64,000 nt of DNA from HRBIN16 sp049969495. Lineage in GTDB: Bacteria > Armatimonadota > HRBIN16. The position numbers were made by a program, and so were the translations under genes. Under the pieces are notes generated by a model that made no database searches, was not told the origin of the DNA, and saw only the letters and a list, made by a program, of their open reading frames with translations. Shown here one piece after another: positions 7,769 to 15,202 of this stretch; the first letter of the stretch is position 1, and each line of letters starts with the position of its first letter. The DNA lies in the NCBI GenBank assembly GCA_049969495.1, contig JBMFOT010000004.1:15461-79460 (forward strand). Direction: 5' to 3'.

Positions 7769-8014
7769 ATGGACATCGGCATTCAGGTTTTGACGCTTAT
7801 CGGGGCGATGGTGTCGGCGCAGTGGGCGTTTGCGCGGTTGACGTTGCGCGCGCTGGAGCGCATCATTCAGGCACAGGAGCAGACGCTTCGGGAGCACCTG
7901 ACACGGCTGGAACAGGCGGTGCGGGGAAACACGGAGGCGCTTCAGGCTCTGAAAGAAACTCTTGCCTGCGTAAGGTTAAGCCATGCACGCTGGGCAGCAA
8001 GCAGAAAGGAGTGA
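7769..8014 (+). CDS. Small membrane-anchored coiled-coil protein in the phage module
   Basis: 81 residues from the ATG at 7769, preceded by AGAGGTG. The N-terminus is a hydrophobic segment (IGIQVLTLIGAMVSAQWAF), followed by an amphipathic helix (ERIIQAQEQTLREHLTRL, then EQAVRGNTEALQALKETL). The layout of one TM plus a coiled coil recalls small holin-accessory or phage-encoded membrane proteins, but no family is recognised. It ends 2 bp before the next ATG, so it is likely translated with the structural protein that follows. Confidence 0.55.
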   Translation: MDIGIQVLTLIGAMVSAQWAFARLTLRALERIIQAQEQTLREHLTRLEQAVRGNTEALQALKETLACVRLSHARWAASRKE

Positions 8015-8016
8015 GG

Positions 8017-9084
8017 ATGTTGCGATTCACCGATACAATGGGACGATGGCAGGCGGTGCGGAGTGACGCGCCTTTTCCGGTAGCGGGTGGGCAGGTTCTG
8101 CACTGGCTGAACGACGACTTCAACACCGTGCTGGATACCGATATGTGGGAGGTGGTGTCGGGCAGCCCCGCTGTTGCCAGCGGCGAGCTGACCGTCGCCA
8201 GCGGCGTCGTGTTGCTCAGCAAAAAGTCGTTCCAGCCGCCATGCCTGATTGAATGCGTGGAGATGATGACCGCCCGCGCATCAACCGATAACTTCCGCAT
8301 CGGCTTCTACACGGATGACAACAACCTCGTGGAGTGGAGCGCGACGGGCACGGATCAAGCCCGCATGGACGCGCGGATGTCGGCGGGCGGTGTGGTCTCT
8401 GACCAGACGATTATCAACGTGGGTGCAGCGAACCTCTCCTACCGTCTTGCTTCCATCTACGTCGGACTGGGTGAAGCGGTCTGGGCGTATAGGACTATCA
8501 ACAGCCAACTCGTACGCAATGAGGTGTATCGGATCGCTGAGAGCGGTATTCCTTCCGGCCCGTTCCGCGTCCGACTGGCAGGTCTTGCAGGCACCAGCAC
8601 GTTGAAGGTGCATCGCGTGACGGCGTATCAGCTGGCGGAAACCGTTCCCCCTGGCGCGTTGGGTCATCACGTGGACGGGATGGCGTTGCCGGTCAGGCTG
8701 ACCAACACGCCGTTTGCCACACAACCTTCCACCACCGCACTGGGTAGCATTCAGTCCACCACCGATACCTTCTCGTCACTGGCAGTGGGCACGGTGGGGA
8801 CTGGCAGCAACCGCGCCTTCTACTCGGAGCAGTGCCACATCCAAGCGCATTTTCAGGGCGACCAACCGTTTAGCGCGTGGGTGGAAGCGCAGATCGATGG
8901 CACGAACTGGCAGGTGGTGTGGTATGGTCAGAGCATTGACGCCACGACCGATGCGGTGCTTCGGTACTACGCGCAGAGCCCCATCATGCAGATATATGGT
9001 TCACGCAACTTCCGCGTGAAGGTGAAGAACACGGGAGCCGCTGCGGGCACCTTCAGGGGCACATTGGTAGCGACGATGCTATAG
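8017..9084 (+). CDS. Putative virion structural protein, beta-rich (lectin-like)
   Basis: 355 residues; the ATG at 8017 follows AAGGAGTGAGG. The sequence is almost entirely beta: a LamG/concanavalin-like stretch from about residue 35 (FNTVLDTDMWEVVSGSPAVA, then DNFRIGFYTDDNNLVEWSA), and a C-terminal beta domain (DQPFSAWVEAQIDGTNWQVV, then FRVKVKNTGAAAGTFRGTL). Phage baseplate, fibre or head-spike proteins often have this build, and the C-terminal domain recalls phage Ig-like modules. No helical tail-tube or tape-measure features are present. Its role is inferred from place and composition; family not identified. It has no signal peptide, so it is not an exported host lectin by the usual route. 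Confidence 0.5.
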   Translation: MLRFTDTMGRWQAVRSDAPFPVAGGQVLHWLNDDFNTVLDTDMWEVVSGSPAVASGELTVASGVVLLSKKSFQPPCLIECVEMMTARASTDNFRIGFYTDDNNLVEWSATGTDQARMDARMSAGGVVSDQTIINVGAANLSYRLASIYVGLGEAVWAYRTINSQLVRNEVYRIAESGIPSGPFRVRLAGLAGTSTLKVHRVTAYQLAETVPPGALGHHVDGMALPVRLTNTPFATQPSTTALGSIQSTTDTFSSLAVGTVGTGSNRAFYSEQCHIQAHFQGDQPFSAWVEAQIDGTNWQVVWYGQSIDATTDAVLRYYAQSPIMQIYGSRNFRVKVKNTGAAAGTFRGTLVATML

Positions 9085-9095
9085 GGGTGATGGTG

Positions 9096-9269
9096 ATGAA
9101 GCGCATTCTGAAGCCGCTGATTATCCGGTGGTTAGATGAGCGGGCGTTGCGGCTGCCGCACTCGGTTAGGGAGAAGCTGGCGGATCGGTTGCAGGTAGAG
9201 GTCGCGCTCATCACCGCCGTAGAGGAAGCGATACGCGAGCAGATCATCAAGAGCATACAGGAGTGGTGA
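9096..9269 (+). CDS. Small helical protein, unknown function
   Basis: 57 residues from the ATG at 9096, which has AGGGG eight bases upstream; an ATG at 9090 and GTGs at 9087 and 9093 are alternatives. It is a basic N-terminus followed by amphipathic helix (LPHSVREKLADRLQVEVALI, then VEEAIREQIIKSIQEW). Tight packing between the structural protein and the next small gene argues that it is real. No family recognised. Confidence 0.45.
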   Translation: MKRILKPLIIRWLDERALRLPHSVREKLADRLQVEVALITAVEEAIREQIIKSIQEW

Positions 9270-9272
9270 GAG

Positions 9273-9479
9273 ATGAGGGCATACGTGAAGGCTATCGGCA
9301 CGAGCAACGTCACCCTCGTGGACATAGACAGCGGGGAGCGGTTCAGCGCGGGACTGGCTGCCATCCAGAAGCTGTTCGGTGTGGAGCTGAAGGAGGGCGA
9401 CGTGTGGGAGTTCTACGCGAGCAAGCGTGACGACATCGCGGAGAACTTCAAGCGGTGGCAGCTGGTTCAGCAGGCGTAG
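9273..9479 (+). CDS. Small protein of the phage module, unknown function
   Basis: 68 residues, starting 3 bp after the previous stop. It looks like a small beta-barrel followed by a helix: AYVKAIGTSNVTLVDIDSG, then LKEGDVWEFYASKRDD and a helical end. Its size and place between capsid and connector genes are usual for minor head or head-tail joining proteins, but no family can be named. Confidence 0.5.
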   Translation: MRAYVKAIGTSNVTLVDIDSGERFSAGLAAIQKLFGVELKEGDVWEFYASKRDDIAENFKRWQLVQQA

Positions 9480-9492
9480 GAGGTAGCGGTGG

Positions 9493-9912
9493 ATGGCGAT
9501 TACGGTCACACGAGAGGCGGTGAAGCGCACCGCGGCGGTATCGTCCACCGCTTACGATGCCCAGGTCGATGCGCTCATTACCGACCTGGTTCCGGTGATA
9601 GAGTACACGCTGTCGTCGGACGCGCTGGCGGATAGCACGCTGGAGCCGGTGCTCAGTCGGGGCGCGACGGAGATTATCGCGGGCGAGTTTCTGGCACAGC
9701 GGTTGCGCGAGGAGGGGGCCACCGAGGCGTTCGAGGCGGGCGGCGTACGGGTGGGTGAAAGCCCTCAATCGCGCGCCGATTTGGGCGACCCGTACGGCCT
9801 GATTCAGCGTGGGTGGGCGCGGCTCATGCCTTTCCTGAAGCCGGTATACACGCAATCCACCACGCGCAATCGGGAGCGGCAGGTTTCAGAGCAGACGATG
9901 CTGGGCTGGTAG
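9493..9912 (+). CDS. Mu gp36-like head-tail connector protein (DUF1320-like)
   Basis: 139 residues with AGGAGGTAG upstream. The helical N-terminal half (YDAQVDALITDLVPVIEYTL, then LEPVLSRGATEIIAGEFLAQ) and the short middle loop match the pattern of phage connector/adaptor proteins (gp6/gp36 type), which bind the portal from below. The early VTREAVKR and the array of Asp/Ala helices are typical. Placed after the capsid gene, as gp36 is in Mu. Assignment by pattern and position. Confidence 0.5.
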   Translation: MAITVTREAVKRTAAVSSTAYDAQVDALITDLVPVIEYTLSSDALADSTLEPVLSRGATEIIAGEFLAQRLREEGATEAFEAGGVRVGESPQSRADLGDPYGLIQRGWARLMPFLKPVYTQSTTRNRERQVSEQTMLGW

Positions 9913-9921
9913 GTGAGGGAG

Positions 9922-10227
9922 ATGTCGGCGCGAGCAGAACGGCTGAGGTCGCTGGTGAAGCGGCATGGTGAAGATGTGGTAGTGAACGGTACGCGCACGG
10001 TGCGCATGGTGGTGTTCGTGGCAACGAGCGGGCTGTTGCGCAGTCTGTTTACCGACAACGACCTACTAACTTTCAGCCGCCCGATGTGGGCAGGGGTGGT
10101 GGCGGCGGACGAAGTGCTGAACGAGGGCGATAGCATCTCCCGCGACGGAGTGAGCCACACAGTGCGGAGGGTGATCACCCTGAAAAGCGGAAATGCCCCC
10201 GCTGTGAAGGTAGCAGTGTGGTGGTAG
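9922..10227 (+). CDS. Probable phage head-closure/neck protein
   Basis: 101 residues from the ATG at 9922, after GGTGAGGGAG; a GTG at 9913 would add three residues. The N-terminal helix RAERLRSLVKRHGEDVVVNG is followed by beta strands with VVAADEVLNEGDSISRDGVSH and a strand-rich end. The sequence resembles small beta-barrel stoppers (gp16/HK97 gp10-type), which follow the connector gene in tailed phages. Last gene of the contiguous head module, just before a repeat. Confidence 0.45.
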   Translation: MSARAERLRSLVKRHGEDVVVNGTRTVRMVVFVATSGLLRSLFTDNDLLTFSRPMWAGVVAADEVLNEGDSISRDGVSHTVRRVITLKSGNAPAVKVAVWW

Positions 10228-10277
10228 GGGCAACCCCCTGTGGTTGCCCCTATCCCCCTGTGGTTGCCCCTATCCAA
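10226..10277. repeat. GGGGCAACC palindromic repeat, one and a half copies
   Basis: AGGGGCAACC at 10226-10235 pairs with GGTTGCCCCT at 10242-10251 around a CCCTGT loop; CCCCTGTGGTTGCCCCTAT is then repeated at 10256-10273. The same element occurs inverted at 15165-15186. The stem starts inside the stop codon of the head-closure-like gene, so it could also act as a 3' hairpin. Confidence 0.7.
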
Positions 10278-10303
10278 CCATGCGACGGGAGAGGGGCGTT
10301 CAA

Positions 10304-11806
10304 TTATTCATCTCCGACTTCCCCGAAGTTGCGCACCAGAATGCCGAAATCGAACAGGGTGATTTCGCCGTCGCCGTCGAAGTCGGCGGTGGGTTCAAAG
10401 CCCTCCTCTCCCTCCAGTTTACCGAACGCGCTGACCAGTTTGCCGAAATCGAACAGCGTCACCTCGTTATCGCCGTCGGCGTCGCCGTTGGCGAGGTTCA
10501 GCGTCAGAGTTCCTGCCGGCACGGTGATACCCGTCAGCACGCGGCGCAGGGAGCGGTCTGCCTTGAAGGCAAGGGTATAGGTTGTCGGCGTGAGGATGAG
10601 GTCAAACGTGCCATCGGCGTTCAGTGTCGGACTGAAAGTGAGCAGGGTTTCGCCCGTTGCTGCCGAGCGCACTTCCACCTGCAGAGGCAATCTGGAGTAG
10701 TCGCCCGTGTATCCGTCCATGTTCACAGTGACGGCAGTAGGTACCGGTGTCATCAGGAAGGCACGGGTGATGCCGTTGTGCGCACCGTAGCCGGTAATCT
10801 GTCCGAAGTTGTTGATGGCACGCGCTTCGTTAAGCACCCAGCCGGAACCTGCAGGCAGGAGGTCGTTGAGGTTGCGAAGCACGCCGTCTACCCACAGGAA
10901 GGCACGCAAGGAGACGTTGTCCGATAGATAGGAGTGCCCTACCACGTGCCCGAGTTGATTGATACCGAAGGCGCGTCCTGTGTTGCCCCCCAGTGTGCCC
11001 AGATCGATGACGGTGGTACCTTCCCACAGTACGGGACGGGTGAGGGTGCTGGTTCCCACGCGCGTGTTGGAGAAGCCCACCACCTGCCCTCGGTCGTTGA
11101 TGCCGAAGGCCTCGGAGATCGTGCCGTTTGGCAGATAGGGCAGGGCATCAGTGAGCGGGTTGATAGCGGCGTAGGGCTGTGTACGGAAAGCGCGTCGGCT
11201 GCCTGCCGAGCCGGAGCCTCCCACCACCTGTCCGAGGTTGTTGATGTCGTTGGCTAGGCTGATTTCGTCGGGATTGCCGGTGATGTTACCGAGGTCAAAC
11301 CAGTCCCACCAGCCGCCCGGGTTGTAACTCCAGCGGAAGGCGTGGTACACCCCGTCGGGGTTGATAGCAGACCATCCCACGACGTGTCCGGTGTTGTTAA
11401 TGCCGTACGCTCTGCCCTGCCAGGTGTTGGGGATAGGACGCAGGTCTACCATCTCGCCCGGGTCTGCCTGGCGGTTGCCGTTAAGGTCTTGCCAGATAAA
11501 AGGATGGCGTGCCTGCGCGGTGTCGGTCCAACCCACGACCTGCCCCAAGTCGTTCACGTCGCGCCCTTCGCTGGCAGTGCCCGACAATACCCCCAGGTCA
11601 ATCATCACACCACCTGTCCAGAAGAAGGCGTGTCCATCCGACCATCCGACGACTTCGCCGAGGTTGTTGATGCCGTAGCCGCGGCTTTGCCCGTTCGCGG
11701 TGATCGCGCCCAGGTCGGTGATGGTATACTGTGCGTGGGCGACGGAGAGGCTTAGCGCGAAGGAGAACGCGCAGGCGAACACGTAAAGGGTTGGTAGGCG
11801 AACCAT
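10304..11806 (-). CDS. Secreted HAF-repeat protein with dockerin-like C-terminus
   Basis: 500 residues, starting at an ATG with AAAGGAG upstream. A signal peptide ends at about AHA-QYT (residue 25). Residues about 28-340 hold seven or eight copies of the HAF-type repeat (ITDLGAI..GINNLGEVVGWS, ATSEGRDVNDLGQVVGW-like), which would fold as a beta-propeller or solenoid. A linker beta domain follows (about 345-425), then two EF-hand loops, DADGDNEVTLFDFG and DFDGDGEITLFDFGILVRNFG, forming a dockerin-like tail. The protein is exported and probably surface-bound; its ligand is unknown. It is antisense to and between the phage head genes and the ABC gene. The tail closely matches that of the gene at 29472. 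Confidence 0.85.
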   Translation of the reverse strand: MVRLPTLYVFACAFSFALSLSVAHAQYTITDLGAITANGQSRGYGINNLGEVVGWSDGHAFFWTGGVMIDLGVLSGTASEGRDVNDLGQVVGWTDTAQARHPFIWQDLNGNRQADPGEMVDLRPIPNTWQGRAYGINNTGHVVGWSAINPDGVYHAFRWSYNPGGWWDWFDLGNITGNPDEISLANDINNLGQVVGGSGSAGSRRAFRTQPYAAINPLTDALPYLPNGTISEAFGINDRGQVVGFSNTRVGTSTLTRPVLWEGTTVIDLGTLGGNTGRAFGINQLGHVVGHSYLSDNVSLRAFLWVDGVLRNLNDLLPAGSGWVLNEARAINNFGQITGYGAHNGITRAFLMTPVPTAVTVNMDGYTGDYSRLPLQVEVRSAATGETLLTFSPTLNADGTFDLILTPTTYTLAFKADRSLRRVLTGITVPAGTLTLNLANGDADGDNEVTLFDFGKLVSAFGKLEGEEGFEPTADFDGDGEITLFDFGILVRNFGEVGDE

Positions 11807-11883
11807 TTGGTTTGTCGCTCCTTTCTTGCAGTGAAACTTGCCCGGATAGGGGTGGGCGAAATCTATGCCGAGCTGGCGAAGCT

Positions 11884-11913
11884 ATCATAGCACTGGACAC
11901 TTGGATTTGTCAA
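11884..11913 (-). promoter_or_regulatory. Promoter of the HAF-repeat gene
   Basis: On the minus strand TTGACA (complement of 11908-11913) and TATGAT (complement of 11884-11889) are 18 bp apart, giving a leader of about 70 bases to the ATG at 11806. The -35 box ends 3 bp before the start of the divergent ABC gene. Confidence 0.8.
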
Positions 11914-11916
11914 GCG

Positions 11917-13194
11917 ATGGCGAATACAGAAATCGTACGTGCTGAAGATATATGGGCGGGATACGGTGCAACGCCTGTATTAAAGGGCATCCACCTGAGT
12001 ATCTCGCGCGGTGAGTTTGTGGGCTTGCTGGGACCGAATGGCAGCGGCAAGTCCACCCTGTTGCGCGTGCTCAGCGGGGTGTTAAAGCCGCAGAGAGGAC
12101 AGGTGTGGCTGAACGGACAACCGCTGGCTCAGCTGCGGGCGAAGGAGGTAGCGCAGAGGCTGGCGTTTGTGCCCCAGCGTGAGGAGGTGGCGTTCGGTTT
12201 CACCGCGTGGGAGGTGGTATTGTTAGGGCGTGCGCCGTACATCGGCTGGTGGGGCAAAGAGCGCGCGGAGGACACGCAGGCGACTCGGCGAGCGATGGAG
12301 CGCACGGACAGCCTGTCGCTGGCGGAGCGGACTTTCGGCACGCTGAGCGGCGGAGAGCGTCAACGGGTGGTGCTGGCGCGTGGGTTAGCGCAAGAGACGC
12401 CTCTGCTGTTTCTGGACGAACCGTTGACGCACCTGGACGTAGCACATCAGGTGAGCACGCTTTCGCTGCTGCGCCAGCTCAATCGTGAAGAGGGGTTAAC
12501 GATACTGGCGGCGCTGCACGACATCAACCTCGCTTCGGAGTTCTGCGACAGGCTGGTTGTGCTCCGGCAGGGGCAGCTGGTGGCGGACGGCACTCCCCCA
12601 GAGGTCATCACGCCTGCTTTGCTGGCGCGGGTGTTCGGTTTAGATGCGTGGGTACGGGTGAATCCGGCGACGGGACGTCCGCATGTGTTGCCGCGCACGT
12701 TGCAGCACGTGGAGGCGCAGGCGGGCAACGGCAGGCGGGTGCATGTGGTCTGTGGCGGGGGTACGGGTGCGGGGTGGATTAGCACACTGGCGCGAGCGGG
12801 ATGGCATCTTTCGGTAGGGGTGCTGCATCTGCTGGACAGCGACGAGGAGGTGGCGCAGGAGCTGGGCGCAGAGGTGATTACGGAGGCGCCGTTCACGCCC
12901 ATCTCAGCCGAGAGCCTTGCCTTACTGCGCGAGGCACTGGCAAAGGTGGAGGCGATACTCGTTGCGCCGGTAGCGTTTGGATACGGCAACCTCGCGAACC
13001 TGCAGGCAGTGGAGGAGGTGCAACGGGCAGGCAAACGGGTGCTGCTGGCGGACTGCAACTGGCAGGAGCGCGACTTTACCGGCGGGCAGGCGTTGGAGAT
13101 GATAGAGCGGCTGAAGGCGAACGGGGCGCAGGTGGTTGATACGCCGGAGGAGGCGCTGGCGGTGCTGGAGACACTTTCAACGGATGAGAGGTAG
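11917..13194 (+). CDS. ABC transporter ATPase, cobalamin/iron-siderophore type, with extra C-terminal domain
   Basis: 425 residues from the ATG at 11917; no ribosome site is obvious, and longer in-frame starts also lack one. Residues about 5-250 are a full FecE/BtuD-type ATPase: Walker A GPNGSGKST, Q-loop FVPQREEV, signature LSGGERQR, Walker B LLFLDEPL followed by the D-loop, and the switch His in ALHDINLA. The remaining 165 residues form a Rossmann-like domain (RVHVVCGGGTGAGWISTLAR, then AEAILVAPVAFGYG-like and RVLLADCNW) not found in BtuD of enterobacteria; its role is unknown. No permease or binding protein is adjacent. A BtuF-like binding protein lies far away at 47040. The stop is 3 bp before the phage-type portal gene, whose ribosome site lies inside this gene. 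Confidence 0.85.
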   Translation: MANTEIVRAEDIWAGYGATPVLKGIHLSISRGEFVGLLGPNGSGKSTLLRVLSGVLKPQRGQVWLNGQPLAQLRAKEVAQRLAFVPQREEVAFGFTAWEVVLLGRAPYIGWWGKERAEDTQATRRAMERTDSLSLAERTFGTLSGGERQRVVLARGLAQETPLLFLDEPLTHLDVAHQVSTLSLLRQLNREEGLTILAALHDINLASEFCDRLVVLRQGQLVADGTPPEVITPALLARVFGLDAWVRVNPATGRPHVLPRTLQHVEAQAGNGRRVHVVCGGGTGAGWISTLARAGWHLSVGVLHLLDSDEEVAQELGAEVITEAPFTPISAESLALLREALAKVEAILVAPVAFGYGNLANLQAVEEVQRAGKRVLLADCNWQERDFTGGQALEMIERLKANGAQVVDTPEEALAVLETLSTDER

Positions 13195-13197
13195 CAT

Positions 13198-14295
13198 ATG
13201 GTGTTTTCGCAACTATGGCGTCGTGTAAGGCGGCGCGGACTGGACAGGGAGCAGGCGGCGGTGGAACCCATCGCCGCCCTTCGTTTTGGTGGCGCAGGGG
13301 ATGCGGACGACCTGCTGCGCACGCGCGGGGAGCGGGTGTACGAGGAGATGCTCACCGACGCGCAGGTGCAGTCTGCGCTCACCACCAAGAAGTTCGGCGT
13401 GCTGGACGCGGACTGGCAAATCGTGCCCGGTGGCGAGGACGAGCGATCACAACGGGCGGCGGAGCTGGTGCGCTTTGCGCTGGGGCAGCTGCGCGGTTCG
13501 GTGACCCGCATCCTGCTGAACGCGCTGGACGCCTTAGCGCACGGCTATGCGGTGCAGGAGATTAACTACACCCTGTGCGAGCAGGAGCCGTGGCGCGGGA
13601 TGGTGGTATGGCAGAGCATCAAGAGCAAACCGCCCCGCCTGTTTCGGCTGGAGACGGACGAGTTCCGAAACCTGAGGGCATTATACCTGCGACTGCCGGG
13701 CGGTGAGGAGAAGCCCCTGCCTGCCGAGAAGTTTGTGGTGTATTCGTACAACGGCAGTTACGAATCGCCGACGGGGCGTAGTGACCTACGCGCGGCATAC
13801 AAACACTGGTGGGCGAAGGGATTGCTGTTGAAGTTCTGGCTGTTATCGCTGGAGAAGTTCGGTGCGCCGACGGTCAAAGGGGTGGTGCCGCGCCATGTGC
13901 CCGAGGCGGAGCGGCGGGAGCTGTTAGAGGTGTTGGATCGTATCCAGCAGGAGACGGCAGTGGTGCTGCCGGAGGACGTGCAGATTGAGTTGTTAGAGGG
14001 CAAGTCACCTGTTGGCGCGGCGTATCTGCAGGCGGTGCAGTTTCACAACAAGGAGATTGCGCGGGCGATATTGGGGCAAACGCTGGCGACCGACGAAGGG
14101 ATGCGCACCGGCTCGCTCGCACTGGGCAAGGTGCACTATCGCGTGATGCAGCTCTATTTTCGCGCCTTGCGCAGGGACCTGGCTGAGCAGGTGATGGAGG
14201 AGCAGCTGTTCCGTCGGCTGGTAGAGCTAAACTTCGCCGACGCGAAGACGCCGCGATTCGTATGGGTGGAGAGAGAGGTTGCAGGGGAGGGGTAG
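13198..14295 (+). CDS. Mu gp29-like portal protein (DUF935 family)
   Basis: 365 residues; the ATG at 13198 is preceded by GAGAGGT within the end of the ABC gene. It carries the DUF935 portal pattern: YEEMLTDAQVQSALTTKK near the N-terminus, VLDADWQIVPGGED, the FRLETDEFRNLRALYL block, LPAEKFVVYSYNGSYESPTG, then the helix-rich stem (AAYKHWWAKGLLLKFWLLSL, EKFGAPTVKGVVP) and FHNKEIARAILGQTL. A Mu portal is about 500 residues, so the C-terminal part is short. Portals form the dodecameric DNA gate of the head. Here it lies apart from the other head genes and behind a transporter ATPase. No terminase follows or precedes it. Confidence 0.85.
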   Translation: MVFSQLWRRVRRRGLDREQAAVEPIAALRFGGAGDADDLLRTRGERVYEEMLTDAQVQSALTTKKFGVLDADWQIVPGGEDERSQRAAELVRFALGQLRGSVTRILLNALDALAHGYAVQEINYTLCEQEPWRGMVVWQSIKSKPPRLFRLETDEFRNLRALYLRLPGGEEKPLPAEKFVVYSYNGSYESPTGRSDLRAAYKHWWAKGLLLKFWLLSLEKFGAPTVKGVVPRHVPEAERRELLEVLDRIQQETAVVLPEDVQIELLEGKSPVGAAYLQAVQFHNKEIARAILGQTLATDEGMRTGSLALGKVHYRVMQLYFRALRRDLAEQVMEEQLFRRLVELNFADAKTPRFVWVEREVAGEG

Positions 14296-14408
14296 GCATC
14301 CTCGTTACTTTACCGTTTTTTGTCCAATCCCCGCAAAGTGCGCAATAGGTATGGCACTCCTCTTGCACTATTTCAGGGTGGAAACACCTTATGAAGGAGG
14401 AGTGTCTG

Positions 14409-15110
14409 ATGAGTCGATGGATTTTGAGCCTTGCAGTTGGGCTTGCGCTTGCCAGCAGTGCCTGCGCAGTGACCATCAGCCTGCACAGTTACGATACCAG
14501 CTACACCGCCGATACCGTTCTGGACGGCAGCACCCGTTGGGTCTATATCGGCGCAATACGCCTGAATATTACGGGAGACCCCTTGCCAAAGGAAGCGTGG
14601 TGTGTGGACCTGAAGCAAGCGGTGGCGAGTGGTTCCTGGGACGCCGTGCAAAAGAACACCATCGCTACTGCGCTGGACGATGGGCGTCGTGCGGACTGGG
14701 CGATGGGCGCGTTGTGGAAGAACCGCCCCTCCGCTATCGATGCACGGGGGCGTGCTGCGCTACAATTAGCGATATGGGAGGCGTTGTACGATGGTTTCGG
14801 CGCGAATCCGTTCAGCAGTGGACGCTTTCGCGTGACGAACGTGTTCAACGGCACAAACCGCAGCTCTACCGATAGCCTGACCCTGACGCTGGCGCAGAGC
14901 TATCTGCAGGCATGGAACGGTCTGGGCGTTCCGAACGGCGTTCTGTACGACGCTCCCTTGCCCGGTGCGGGCACACGCTCGCAGGATTTCATCCTGACAC
15001 CGGGAGGGGGATTTACCCCTCAAGCGGTTCCTGAAGGGGGGACGCTTTCGCTGACGCTAGCCGGGTTGCTGGGTGTAGGCGGTCTGTTGAGGCGGCGGAT
15101 AATGATGTAG
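14409..15110 (+). CDS. PEP-CTERM secreted protein
   Basis: 233 residues from the ATG at 14409, which has AAGGAGGAG at 14394-14402 upstream; the earlier in-frame ATG at 14391 overlaps that site. A signal peptide ends near SACA-VTIS (about residue 20). The body has conserved-looking KEAWCVDLKQAV and an AALQLAIWEALYDG block, the pattern of choice-of-anchor/thioester-like PEP-CTERM proteins. The C-terminus is a sorting tail: VPEGGTLSLTLAGLLGVGGL then RRR. The tail would be cut by an exosortase (not in this window) after crossing the membrane. No partner is seen nearby. Confidence 0.85.
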   Translation: MSRWILSLAVGLALASSACAVTISLHSYDTSYTADTVLDGSTRWVYIGAIRLNITGDPLPKEAWCVDLKQAVASGSWDAVQKNTIATALDDGRRADWAMGALWKNRPSAIDARGRAALQLAIWEALYDGFGANPFSSGRFRVTNVFNGTNRSSTDSLTLTLAQSYLQAWNGLGVPNGVLYDAPLPGAGTRSQDFILTPGGGFTPQAVPEGGTLSLTLAGLLGVGGLLRRRIMM

Positions 15111-15164
15111 CCCGCTCGCGGGGAGGGCTGGGGTGGGGGCTAAACCGGCTCACCGAAAAACATC

Positions 15165-15186
15165 GGGCAACCACAGGGGGTTGCCC
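15165..15186. repeat. Inverted copy of the GGGGCAACC palindromic repeat
   Basis: GGGCAACC and GGTTGCCC face each other around an ACAGGG loop; read on the minus strand it is the same element as at 10226-10251. Lies in the convergent gap between the PEP-CTERM and GNAT genes. Confidence 0.7.
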
Positions 15187-15202
15187 CTACCGCATGGATG
15201 CG

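Noticed and set aside
10244..10927. 227-codon frame opposite the HAF gene
   Set aside because: Antisense to clear HAF/dockerin repeats, has no ribosome site and its sequence follows the dockerin frame.
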